The translations under genes and the position numbers were made by a program. Of a DNA stretch of 64,000 nucleotides, positions 13,629 through 24,900 are shown in pieces. The stretch is taken from contig CAIIXF020000012.1 of the NCBI GenBank assembly GCA_903813345.2, positions 14,488,932-14,552,931 on the forward strand, in the 5' to 3' direction. Under the pieces are notes generated by a model that saw nothing but the letters and a program-made list of their open reading frames with translations, was not told the DNA's origin and ran no database searches. The DNA is from Owenia fusiformis. Taxonomy: Eukaryota > Annelida > Polychaeta > Sabellida > Oweniidae. Numbering within the stretch: position 1 is the stretch's first letter; every line of letters begins with the position of its first letter.

Positions 13629-13840
13629 CAGGCCTGTAGCCAGGATTTGCCAAGGGGGGGGTTCAATTTTCAAAAATTTTCAGGGGGGGTGCACATTTGA
13701 CAATTTTGGCCCAATTTAGGCTAAAATCACTTGAGAAGTGCTCAAAATGGTAAAAAACTGCATGATTTTGAAAGAATTTTTGGCCAGGGGGGGGGGGGGG
13801 TTCGCCCGGACCCTGCGAACCCCCCCTGGCTACGGGCCTG
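13629..13840. mobile_element. MITE 'CAGGCC-GTAGCCAGG', copy 1, with 5-bp TSD
   Basis: Inverted ends CAGGCCTGTAGCCAGG and CCTGGCTACGGGCCTG enclose G-rich and C-rich tracts. AGCAC flanks both sides as a 5-bp target duplication. Copies of the same family lie at 16008-16206 (TSD GTATT), 41567-41757 (decayed, inverted) and 56381-56560 (ends in a long poly-G run). Confidence 0.88.
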
Positions 13841-14080
13841 AGCACTCTAGGTCATGCACCATTTTTTTTATTCATTGTACAAAAATAATGACATGAACTA
13901 TGTTTTATTTGTTTTTGTTTTATTATTAAATCATATAGGGCCTCATTAAAAACACAAAAATACTGCATAAGTTTGTATATGGTAAAAAAGTCAATATAAT
14001 TTGAACACTAAAATGTCCCATCATTTTCTTTCTTGCTACTTGGCTTGTCACACCAATTTAGCCAGTCCTAAAACGACGGC

Positions 14081-14590
14081 CAGGGCTTGCATTAACGGTG
14101 TCCCGTACAAATAATTTGGAGGACGCAAAAATTGAAAATATTTCTGTTTTTTGGACGCAATTTTTTTTTAGGTCAATACTACAATGTGTTTTCAACGATA
14201 CCTAACAGAAACAAATAATTATGATCTCTCACCTTTATTTGAATCGTAAATAAGGCTCAACATGTTGAATATTTACAAATAATCATGATTCTCTCGAATT
14301 TTTTCGACTTTGTTTATTTTTAGATTTGAAACCATGACACGCCACATTTTTTCTTATTCAGAAACAAATATCAGGTTATTCATGAAATAAAATGTATTTA
14401 TTGTCGAATGAACGAACATGCATTTATTCAGTCCGTACTTAACGTTTACTTCCGTTTTAAATTCGCGGCAAGAAGTTATACCTCAAAACAGGCTAGAAAT
14501 AGGGGACACACTTTTTTTTCAAAGGACACACTTTTTAAAAAAAATTGCGTCCTTGGGACTCACAAATTTTCTAACCTAATGCAAGCGCTG
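14081..14590. mobile_element. 510-bp TIR element with 6-bp TSD GACGGC
   Basis: The ends are CAGGGCTTGCATTA and its near-complement TAATGCAAGCGCTG. GACGGC occurs directly outside both ends (14075-14080 and 14591-14596). Short target duplications with CAG termini suggest a hAT-like mobiliser. No transposase is present. Confidence 0.82.
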
Positions 14591-14749
14591 GACGGCTGAT
14601 GCAAGTATGGTAGATAGAGGTCCATAATCAATTATTAATATAAATGATGTTTTGTTTTGTCTATTTTCTTCCAATTTTAATTGTTAATTAGCCAATGTTT
14701 GAAGTTCAGCTAACTAATATCCGTATTGGACAAGCCCTGTTAAAATGAA

Positions 14750-15377
14750 TACTGTATGCCCTGTATTGTTCGCGAGATTTAATTTCGCGAATTTTGCGAA
14801 AACACGATTTCGCGGCTATTAAATTTCGTGAATTTCACAAGTTTGAAATTCATTACTATTCCAGGAATTCTCGAGCTACTCATGTGTAAATTAAGTTAGA
14901 TGTACAGTAATTGCACTTACCTGATGTCATATTTGGATGAGATTTACAATAACTAGGATCTTTATCATCGGCAAGCTGCATATCAACCTCTATTGCATCG
15001 TCATTTTTAATATTAAAGCAAAAGTGCGTGGCTCCCATAATAACTTTACCGTACTTCATACTGTATTTTATAGTATTCGGGATTCCCCAGTATATGATGT
15101 CCAATCAAATTGCAGGCTACGATCATGTGAACAATCGTGCGCACGTGCTATTTCATTGCCGCGCATGCGCATAGTAAAGTCATGGAGTTGCACAGTACTA
15201 TTGAAGTACTATAACTCGATCCAAACTACACAAAACGAAATGCATCAGAGCCCCGGGTAAAAACAAATTCCCGGGGATTTAATTGGCAATTTTCGCGACG
15301 ATAATTTTTCGCGATTTTAACACCCTCGCGAAAAGCGCGAAACTAAATCGCATGCGAATAATACCGGGCGTACAGTA
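14750..15377. mobile_element. TA-flanked TIR element rich in TTCGCG motifs
   Basis: The left terminus TACTGTATGCCCTGTATT pairs with the right terminus that ends GGGCGTACAGTA. Subterminal parts on both sides carry repeated TTCGCG/CGCGAA words, a local CpG-rich island in AT-rich DNA. No coding potential. Confidence 0.78.
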
Positions 15378-15468
15378 AGACAATAATTTCCCTATGAAGT
15401 TTTTTATCAATAGACAGTTCGACTTTGTAATCCAAATCCTATATTTTCCTAAATGTACTAAGTTCTCA

Positions 15469-18400
15469 TCAAATCTTTGATCTTAGGAGGCCCTCTTGTG
15501 ACATGCTTGCCACCAAACGTCCATCTTGGCTCCAGAGTTTCCCAAAAGTTATTGCACGACCTCCGCCTGCAAGAATATCAGATTATTATTTTTATCTTAT
15601 TGTTTTTTATTGATAGAGCTGGAAGTTATTCATTAGTTGGTTCTTCGGTTTTTCGAGGTTTTTTAAATTTTATATCAGTGCTTAGAATCTCAAACAGAAG
15701 CCATCCATTAGTCAGTTAAATTTTTCAAGGTTAATGATGTTAATGATAATATCTACATTTAATTCTATAGTGTTCAGTAAAGAGAAAATCAGAGATATAT
15801 TTTCCAAAACTGTCTGAATTTCTGCGGCTATCAGTTTAAATCGCTCATTGTCATGCATATTTTCCAAAAATTCAAAATCTTCATAATTTAATTATTACAG
15901 ACATAAAATGGTGGGAAATTCAAGAGTGACATTTTTCCAAAAATGTGTCTCAAATGGTTTTTCAAGTCATGAAAAGATATATTTGAATTATTAAACTATA
16001 CTGTATTCAGGCCCGTAACCAGGATTTGCCAAGGGGGGGTTAATTTTTCAAAAATTTCCAGAGGGGGGTCCACATTTGACAATTTTGGCCCAAATATGGC
16101 TAAAATCACTTGAGAAGTGCTCAAAATGGTGAAAAACTGCATGATTTTGAAAGAATTTTTGGCCAGGGGCGGAGGCTTCCTGCGAACCCCCCTGGCTACG
16201 AGCCTGGTATTTTAAAACTTTACTTTAACTAACAAAATTCAATTTTTCAATAACTCTGCACCTGCTTTAGGGCTATCAAACTGCATAAGCATCCACTGAT
16301 CAGCCCTCATTGGTTCATGGAACCATACACAATGATCTAGGGAGGCCCATAGTCCTACATTAAAGTCTGTGTCTGGCTGCAGCGCTGTACCTAAAATAGA
16401 AGTGAATAAATCGTGAGATCTTATTGGTTCCATTACACAATGATCAAGGGAGGCCCATAGTCCTACATTAAAGTCTGAGTCTGGCTGCAGTGCTGTACCT
16501 AAAATAGAAGTGAATAAGTCGTCAGATCTCATTGGTTCATGGAACCATACACAATGATCTAGGGAAGCCCATAGTCCTACATTAAAGTCTGTGTCTGGCT
16601 ACAGCGCTGTACCTAAAATAGAAGTGAATAAGTCGTCAGATCTTTTTGGTTCATGGAACCATACACAATGATCTAGGGAAGCCCATAGTCCTACATTAAA
16701 GTCTGTGTCTGGCTGCAGCGCTGTACCTAAAATAGAAGTGAATAAGTCGTCAGATCTCATTGGTTCATGGAACCATACACAATGATCTAGGGAAGCCCAT
16801 AGTCCTACATTAAAGTCTGTGTCTGACTGCAGCGCTGTACCTAAAATATAAGTGAATAAGTCGTCAGATCTCATTGGTTCATGGAACCATACACAATGAT
16901 CTAGGGAAGCCCATAGTCCTACATTAAAGTCTGTGTCTGGCTGCAGCGCTGTACCTAAAATAGAAGTGAATAAGTCGTCAGATCTCATTGGTTCATGAAA
17001 CCATACACAATGATCTAGGGAAGCCCATAGTCGTACATTAAAGTCTGTGTCTGGCTGCAGCGCTGTACCTAAAATAGAAGTGAATAAATCATCAGCTCTC
17101 ATTTGTTCCATACACAATGATCAAGTCATGACCAAACTTTGTACAAAATGAGTCTGAAGCTGATACATGACCATTTGCATTTAATTAAAAAATGCAGTCA
17201 CAGGAGATCATCAATAGATGGCATATGAGACTCAGTGGGTGTGCTTCAGGGGCTGGAAACATGTAGTGTATTTTCCAACGAGCACGAGCGGAAATACTCT
17301 ATGAAAACTGCTATTTTAAAAATAGGTTTTATATTTGGTCGTCTGTGAATGTTTTTACTACTCCCTCACCTGGCTATACTATACTAGGATAGTATTTCTG
17401 CTTACTCTAGAAAATTATTCTGTGATCACCTCAAACATAAAATCAAATTACTTGATATTGAATCTGCCAACACATAAGAAAAAAAATTAGAAGGAAAAAA
17501 ATATTAGTTTGATTCATTTATTGTAACATTGTGAAGCAATACCGTAATTACACATTATTCATTCTTTGATGCAGTGACAGGAACAGGATTTATTGGAAAG
17601 GTCGATTGGGGTTCCATAAATCATTAATATGGGATAACCTTGGGTTGTGAACAAGACTGATCAGTGTGTAACTTACCAAGAGGTGACCAATCAGTGAGCC
17701 AGGCTACTACTGTGTTATGCATATTACAGCTTGCATTTTCTGAAACAAAGGGAATAACTTTAATTAACATAATAACATGGATAAGCTAGAATAAATCAAT
17801 GAATAAAATGATTTATTAACATATCCCCCTTTACATTTTTGAAATTTTGTAAAATAAAGATTCAAATTTTTATAAAGTTTCAGACGAAATAAAAAAGAAA
17901 AAAAGCCTAATAGGCCTAATGCAAATTTTCAAGAGTTATAAATATGTAACCGTTGTGTACACAGCCAATCTGCAACAGTATCGTATGGTACCGTTTTGGA
18001 TAGGTACTGTATGGTACAGTGAAATATGTTACTGTACGGTAACGCATACTAAAATGGTACCATAACATCCTGTGAAAAGTCTATGGTGCCATACTCAAAT
18101 GGTACTATACAATACCATACTCTTAATGTACCATACTTAACTATGATTTTAGAATGCAGATGGGGGTGTTCCACACCAGTCACGCTGTTGTTGTAACTGA
18201 CTAGTCCATTATCAATTAATAGCTGTGTATACCAAAAGTGTATTCAGTTTTTTTACATGACTGAAATTTCACTTTACCAAACCCCTGTGAGTAAATATTT
18301 GAAGAACTTTGATTTTTGACCATTTAATTGTTACAACATATTTGGTTCTAGCAAATTATGGTTTCTCTCTCCATTAACTTTTTCTCGGTAGTTTATATTC

Positions 18401-20923
18401 AATATGATCCAGAAAGGTCACATGGGGACCATAATTCCCTGAGGACTATAATTTGTTTCGCACATGCCTACCTAAGTTATCCTTAGCCCTTATCCATAAT
18501 TGTGACGAGGGTTCAGTTTTCTTCAATTTTAGGAATTTTTCTATATCTACAGGTTTAACTTCTAGAGGTAATTCATCATTGTATGCTTTTAGTCTCTCTT
18601 TAAAGTAATATGCTTTCTTCTCAGGTAGTTTGTTATCTCTGAAAATGATTTACATTTCCAATCAAAATGTTGGCGACAACAACTCCTCTATTTAAGCCTC
18701 TCTATAAAAAAGGTTAAATAGATGCAAAGTTTTGAAAATAGCCCTAATAGCCATGAAAATCGCAAAAACACACAATAAAAGCATCAAATATTAGTTTGAG
18801 TACAGTATGAAGGGAGAGTTACATAGCAACTTTACAATGTGGCAATTATCAGATTATGTTTTGAAGATATTAGAACCTGGATACCTACTTGAGAATGTTG
18901 TGCATTATTTCTTGTATAGACATGACTTTTTCTGGAGGTGGGACTTTTGGCATTTCTGTTTGATGGTTAAGCTTTCCAACCTAACAAGATAGCATTGTAC
19001 AAAATTTAATAGTCTTTTGTCATAATGTAGTCCGAAATAACAGCATGACATAATAACTGCATTAAAGTTGCAGCAAAGAATAGAAAAAAGTATAAAATAA
19101 TGATACTACCTTTTCAAAAAGCATATAGTTTCGCTTGCAATCCTAATCATATTATATGTAAAGAAATTGAGATCAGATATGAATATCAAATACAATAAAA
19201 ATTACTGAATCTAAAAATGGGACATCCACTTTTCAAAACTATTGCCAAATAACCCCAAAAAATCATTATCTAGAAATGTAAGTGACAATTTTTGCCACCC
19301 CTAATGTTTCAAAAATTAACAAAAAAATGTGTCAAAAAGATGTCTTGGTCTAAAGACATAAATGATTAATTTAGAGACCCAAAGAAGCATGCAGTGATCA
19401 TCATTGTGACTGCCAGACTCACCTCAGGCTTATGGAAAGAACACTGCATTATCACTATAGTTTTGCCATGTTGTTCAGCCACAACTCTGCGTGTACAAAA
19501 ACTGGCTCCATCACGTATATGCTCAACATGGTAGGTAATGGGCTTGTGGGGATTGCCTGTAATAGAGTTGTATAAAGATAATTGCAGAACATGTATTTAT
19601 AAGACAAATGGTCAGCAGTTCTTTTACCATCTTTGATGAGAATGGGAAACCTTTTCTCATTATTTTCTGATTTGTAGTTGAAGGAAAACATCAAGAACAC
19701 ACTCTTTATTACAAGCAACATAAATCAACTTTCCATTGTAGTTTATTGTCTCACTATGAGCTTTCCTTACTAAAGTACTTTAAGTTATTGAATGAATTCA
19801 AGTTCAATACAGGTTTTGCTTGAGAAAATCTGTATTGGTACAAGATGAAGTCGAGTGCCAATACAGAATATCGAGAGCACAATATATCCTGTATTGCACT
19901 TCAAATCATTCAATAACGTTTTTATCTTGAGATCTTACGCTAATACATTTTACTTAGGAGATAATCCCTACCAAATATTCTGTATTCTCTGTATTGTTAC
20001 TGAGATTTTCTCCTCCGTACCAATATTTCCTGTATAGCTACGGAGATGATCAATGGAGACAATATCAGTAGCAATACAGATTGGTACAGCACAGTAGTTT
20101 GTAAGTACTTGGGAAAGATCATTGCATTCTATTTATTCCTATCTGGAACTTTGCTTATTGTAAAATAGAAAATGTGATGAGTATGTGCGGATTAATAAAT
20201 GCCTTACCTGCCCTTACAAAATAACAGTGCATGCTATGTGCTAGTAGTGCCTGGTTATTGAGGGTTTTAATAGCTGCATATAATCCTTGTCCATATATCT
20301 GACCTCCATACACAGCTCTAGCCCCTGCTGGATGCCACAGATTATCGCTATCTGCCCTGAAATGTAATAGAAATTCATAAACCTCTACAATGGTGATGAA
20401 CTTTGGCTCACTCTTTATATTTCCAAGGATTTCCAATACTAGTATGTAAAGCTTGGTGTCAGAGGATAGTAATATCCTTGAGTATGGGCTTTTTCGGTTT
20501 TATGGAAATTTGTCATGGACCATGTTATTTTGAATCGCTTAGGAACTACAGTATACTCTCAATCGTATGAGGATATTACTCCTCTTCAGACTAATTGTAA
20601 GTCAAAAGAAATTTTGACTGGAAAAATATTGACACTCAACAGTAGCTCTATACCATTTATCTACAATATTTTGGAGATATACAAATGTTTTGCGCAGCCT
20701 TCGGTGAAAGCCAATGTGTAAGTCTCAGACTGACTACCATGTACCTTATATCAATGCATGGACTTGAGTTGCGTTTCACCGAAACTCCTACTTCCTTATC
20801 CTCATATAAGGAATTAAGGAGAAACGTAAGTCAAGTCGGACCGTACCTATATGTGTTCTCATCAATTTTTTCAAGTGTCAGAATTTCATCCTTCAGGTAT
20901 CTCCTTTTGTTATATGTTGCCAT
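15469..20923 (-). CDS. ACOT8: Acyl-CoA thioesterase 8 (peroxisomal), 8 coding exons, 302 aa
   Basis: Coding exons, 5' to 3': 20923-20847, 20356-20208, 19556-19423, 18980-18889, 18638-18472, 17739-17677, 16390-16262, 15566-15469. They total 909 nt in frame with GT/AG at every junction. The product is a TesB/ACOT8 double-hotdog enzyme that hydrolyses acyl-CoAs, known from the family to act in peroxisomes. Recognisable blocks are VYGGQIYGQ and HSMHCYFVRAG in the N-terminal hotdog and LGTALQP, ASLDHCVWFH and SQEGLLR in the C-terminal one. The expected catalytic triad is present as Asp223, Ser244 and Gln294. The protein ends in Ser-Lys-Ile, a variant PTS1-type signal where mammals have SKL. Start: the first in-frame ATG giving the conserved N-terminus is at 20923; an upstream in-frame ATG near 21055 could extend it. 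Exon 7 is preceded by six extra copies of its own start (16315-17125). It is divergent from ODAD1. Confidence 0.95.
16008..16206. mobile_element. MITE 'CAGGCC-GTAGCCAGG', copy 2
   Basis: It has the same termini and interior as the copy at 13629-13840, with GTATT on both flanks (16003-16007 and 16207-16211). It lies in the last intron of ACOT8, close to the end of exon 7. Confidence 0.88.
16315..17125 (-). repeat. 114-bp tandem array of the ACOT8 intron 6/exon 7 boundary, 7 copies
   Basis: Read on the minus strand, each unit holds a splice acceptor (CTTCTATTTTAG) followed by the exon 7 start coding GTALQPDTDFNVGLWASLDH. Predicted exon starts fall at 17068, 16954, 16840, 16726, 16612, 16498 and 16390. 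Spacing is 114 (38 codons), with 108 between the last two. Because 114 is a multiple of three, the frame stays open through neighbouring units. The unit starting at 16612 carries a TAG just after GTAL, and the unit at 16840 has an altered acceptor. Only the copy at 16390 continues into the rest of the genuine exon. Confidence 0.95.
17944..18150. repeat. Cluster of TATGGTAC / GTACCATA palindromic words
   Basis: About a dozen variants of the half-palindrome TATGGTAC and its complement GTACCATA are packed into about 200 bases in ACOT8 intron 5. They are unevenly spaced, so this is not a simple tandem repeat. The function is unknown. Confidence 0.6.
19782..19920. repeat. 139-bp foldback in ACOT8 intron 2
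   Basis: The left arm begins AAGTTATTGAATGAATTCAA and the right arm ends with its imperfect complement, CAAATCATTCAATAACGTT. The arms pair for about 32 bases around a core with TGTATTG/CAATACA words, some of which recur between 19921 and 20095. This fits a small foldback MITE. Confidence 0.6.
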
Positions 20924-21945
20924 TTTTCTATTCGGCTGTATCACTGACACATGTATACTGGCTAGATTCTGCTGCTGGATCTTTTCAGGAAAATTGGAAA
21001 TGTGTGCTATCTTTAGACTCTTCTGAAGTCGAATGCAAGAACGAAAAACGTTCATTACTATTTCCAAAAGTGTCTATGTATATTCATAAACACGACGTTT
21101 TTGACCTATTAGTCTGATATGTTCGGATTATACATATTTTGATGTTTATATGGACCGAACTTTGAACCATTTGACAATATTTGATGTTTTGAACTTTGGC
21201 GTAATCCGGTAGAGCTTTGAAGACGATGACAGGAAACACTTTTGCTGTATTTGTACATTCATTGCACCAATATTGCCGAAATAATTCAATTTAAAGAAAT
21301 TATTCCCATAAACAGTTTTCGAATATTAATTATAGATTGTAAATTTCACTTTCTCAGCTGATTTTAAGACAAATTAGTCAAGCAATGATTAATCATTTTA
21401 TTTCAGCAACAGTAGTTTCATGATAGCCAAGGACACGCTCAATCTGTTGAGTTTGCATTTTCTAATTTCAAAATCTTTCTTCGATATGTAAGTGTTCTGC
21501 TACTTTAATAATATTAACTATTTTTTGTGATATTGCTAAAATATACTATCTGTCAGCTCCAATGGTTTATTTGAGAGAAAATGCGTGCTTATTGTTACAT
21601 TGATTATGACACTGCATTTGCCATTTTTTTTCAAAATTGAAAAATCATCATTCAAATTTTTGAGTCAAATTCTTATTCATTGAATTGAAATTAAATTCTT
21701 TTGAAATAAATAATTATTTTTAATCAACGTTTCAATTGAAATCTTTAACCAAACGGCTACCCTGGACAGTGGCGGATCCGCCCCCCCCTAAGTTGTATCT
21801 GTAATTCTGTATTCTGTATGCCCATCTCAGCCTCAAGCTTCGACATATTTCAGCCTTAGTTCTTAAGGCTTATACATAGATAATTGGTAAACCAACACCC
21901 CAGGACAAATACCAAAAAGAGATTATGTAACTTGTCCATTTTCAG
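20924..21945. promoter_or_regulatory. Divergent ACOT8/ODAD1 5' region
   Basis: The two genes run away from this 1 kb interval, so both promoters should lie here. ODAD1 coding begins just after an acceptor at 21945, implying at least one non-coding first exon; CGATAT|GTAAGTG near 21489 is a possible donor for it. I see no convincing TATA box, and only a GTTGCC half of a ciliary RFX X-box near 20915. Boundaries are inferred. Confidence 0.4.
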
Positions 21946-21958
21946 ATTTGACTTCACC

Positions 21959-24900
21959 ATGAATCGTGCAGTCTCTGAGATAGATGACAATGATGGGGAA
22001 GATGGATTACAAGAACAAGAACTGGCAAAGCTGTCCCGCCAGTACCGCATCATGGAAGGTGACAGAAGAGCATACACAGAAGAAGCACAGAACCTCATGA
22101 GAAAACAAAGGTATATCTATTCTGATCTCTCACAGGCCGATCCAGTAGACTACAGGGGTGGGGGGCAGGCCCCACTCCCCCCCTGTTTGGTCTTCACTTC
22201 TTTGAAAAGGAGGAAAAAATATGGAGTACAATTTTGTTAAAGATTACGGATAGAAAAATTATTTAAATTATTTTAGGTTATAAATCAATAATTTTAAGCT
22301 GGAACTAAGATGATTTCCTTATATCAATTTTGTTTATATACATGCTTAATTAATAATGAAATAGATTATTATTAAAAAGACACTTCACTCTAAATGCTTT
22401 ATTTCTAGGGCTGAAATTCGAACTCTCGAGGCTGAGAACCGTGAGATCCAAACTAACCTGATGAATACGGACAGTCCTCAGATGAAGATTAAGGATAAAG
22501 AAAACACTAAGAAGTTGCGCTCACTAGTAGAAGCAAATGATGAATATATGAAACAAATAGAGGAAGAAAATAAGAAAATTGCAGACTACGATGCTCAGGT
22601 GACATGTAGTAGAACCTGTATGCTAATTATTTTGGATATACTATTTGCCTTAGACCTCATTTTGAGCATTTCTTTCCATTTGCACATCCTGAGTTTTTTT
22701 ACAGAAAACAATGCAGTTTGTCCAAGTAATGACATTTATTAGGGACAGGTGTTCATTAGAAAGTTCCTGAAATTGAAAAATAAAAATCTTGAATTGACCC
22801 AGTCACCCAGTAGCCCAGTTACTATGTACATGTACATTGTGTTTTATATTGACATTCTCCCTAAACTGCCAATCCAAGATAGCATACCCTATATATCATA
22901 TGAAAGTCAGTGCTCATTTCTGCACTATCATTTTTGAACTATCATACGAATGTGAGAGCCAAATTTATACGGAATTATTCATCAGTGTCTTAAATATTTC
23001 AAGATATTACCAAGTGCTCTAAATAATACAATGGATTTAAATAAGGCAATATACTCATCTACTTAAATCCAATATAAATAGTAGTCTTAAATAATCTAAA
23101 TTAGGGTGACAGTGACTACCAAACATAAGTTCATAAATCATGCTGAGTATCAATCAATCTTGCAAATATTTGGCCAATAAGTCCAAAATTCATTAAGCTT
23201 TATTTTGATATTAGAATAAATAGATTAAGGAGCCAGTTGATTTAGGTTTGGCTGTAGATTGAGGGGGGGGGGGGTCATTCTGAAACACCCTGCTGTAAAG
23301 ATTATGGGGCTGTCATATGAAACACTCAGAGTCGTGTAAGTTATAAAAATGAATTTTATAAAATCTTATTAAAATGTTTAATTTAACAGATTAGAAAGAT
23401 GGAATGTCAGATTAACAAGTCCAGGAAAAGTATTGGTGGAATTATGGGCAGCGAACACAGACATGTGTCAAAGAAAAAGCAAATAGCTGTACTTGAAAAT
23501 AGACTGGATAAGGTAAGGTAGTTCAGGGGGGGGGTACCAGGAAAAATAATGGTGGAATCATGGGCAGCGAACACAGACATGTGTCAAAGAAAAAGCAAAT
23601 AGCTGTACTTGAAAATAGACTGGATAAGGTAAGGTGGTTCGGGGGGGGGGGGGGGTACCAGGAAAAGTATTGGTGGAATCATGGGCAGCGAACACAGACA
23701 TGTGTCAAAGAAAAAGCAAATAGCTGTACTTGAAAATAGACTGGATAAGGTAAGGTGGTTCGGGGGGGGGGGGGTACCAGGAAAAGTATTGGTGGAATCA
23801 TGGGCAGTGAACACAGGCATGTCTCAAAGAAAAAGCAAATAGCTGTACTTGAAAATAGACTGGACAAGGTAAGGTGGTTCGGGGGGGGGTACCAGGAAAA
23901 GTATTGGTGGAATCATGGGCAGTGAACACAGGCATGTCTCAAAGAAAAAGCAAATAGCTGTACTTGAAAATAGACTGGACAAGGTAAGGTAGTTGGGGGG
24001 GGGGGGTACTTAAGAGGAGGGAAAACCTCAGAGATTAGAGATGACTCATATTTACCTTTCTTGTTTATCTTGTTAAAATTTGTTCCGGTCATTTTCTGTC
24101 AATTGATGATTTGCGATCACCGAATGGATTCTATCTTGTAGTGACGTCACAATTAGGCCACCCAGCTCTAGATGTTTGATTTTGAGAGATTATCTTCTAT
24201 ATTTCGTGCTTTATTGATTTATTTTTCATGAAACCGTTCGATTTGACTAGATCAACATCCATGCTAAGCACATACCAAGTCTAAGATCTTACTGACATGA
24301 TTTAGATAGCGGTTAAGCGCCCCCCGATTTTCACAAATACTGGGGGCGCTTAGAGGCATCGATGTTTAGTATGAATTTCACCAAAATTTCGCACATATAT
24401 AGAAATAATCATGATCTAGTCAAATCGACATATCTGGTAAATATCCGACCCATGGTTTTCATAAAAGAAACGACAATGTTTTTTGCTCAAAACTGCCAAG
24501 TGTCCGCCATTTCGTGATTCCATCATGTCTAATATCATTTCTATATGACGTCACACCAATAAGACGAAATACATGACAACAGTATCCATAAACAAAATTC
24601 CTGAATTTTTCAAAGTGCCAATTAAGGGTAAATCACATGATGCCTTCCATTTTGCTCTTTGAAGTGCAATATTATATCTTTGTGTGCCTTGTTTTTATTG
24701 CAACAGGCCATGGTGAATTTCAACCGCCAGTTATCAACCAACACAGGACTCCGCCATGAGATTGACAAATTACGCCAGGCACGTCATGTATTCAACAATC
24801 TCCACCAGAAGCTGCAGCGTGAACTGACGGAAACAAAACAAGAGGTTGCTGATGTTATTCAACAATCTACACAGGCATATGAGCAGAGGTATGTTAGGTT

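Noticed and set aside
16239-17117. Minus-strand open frames at 16239-16532 and 16599-17117 as a separate repeat-protein gene
   Set aside because: They are the open reading through the ACOT8 exon 7 boundary array. They include intronic acceptor sequence and have no start or promoter of their own.
20900-20925. RFX X-box in the ODAD1 promoter
   Set aside because: Only a GTTGCC half-site is seen, with no suitably spaced second half, and it lies in the ACOT8 first exon.
23584-23867. Minus-strand proline-rich frames at 23584-23867
   Set aside because: They are the reverse of the poly-G spacers and exon copies in the ODAD1 array.
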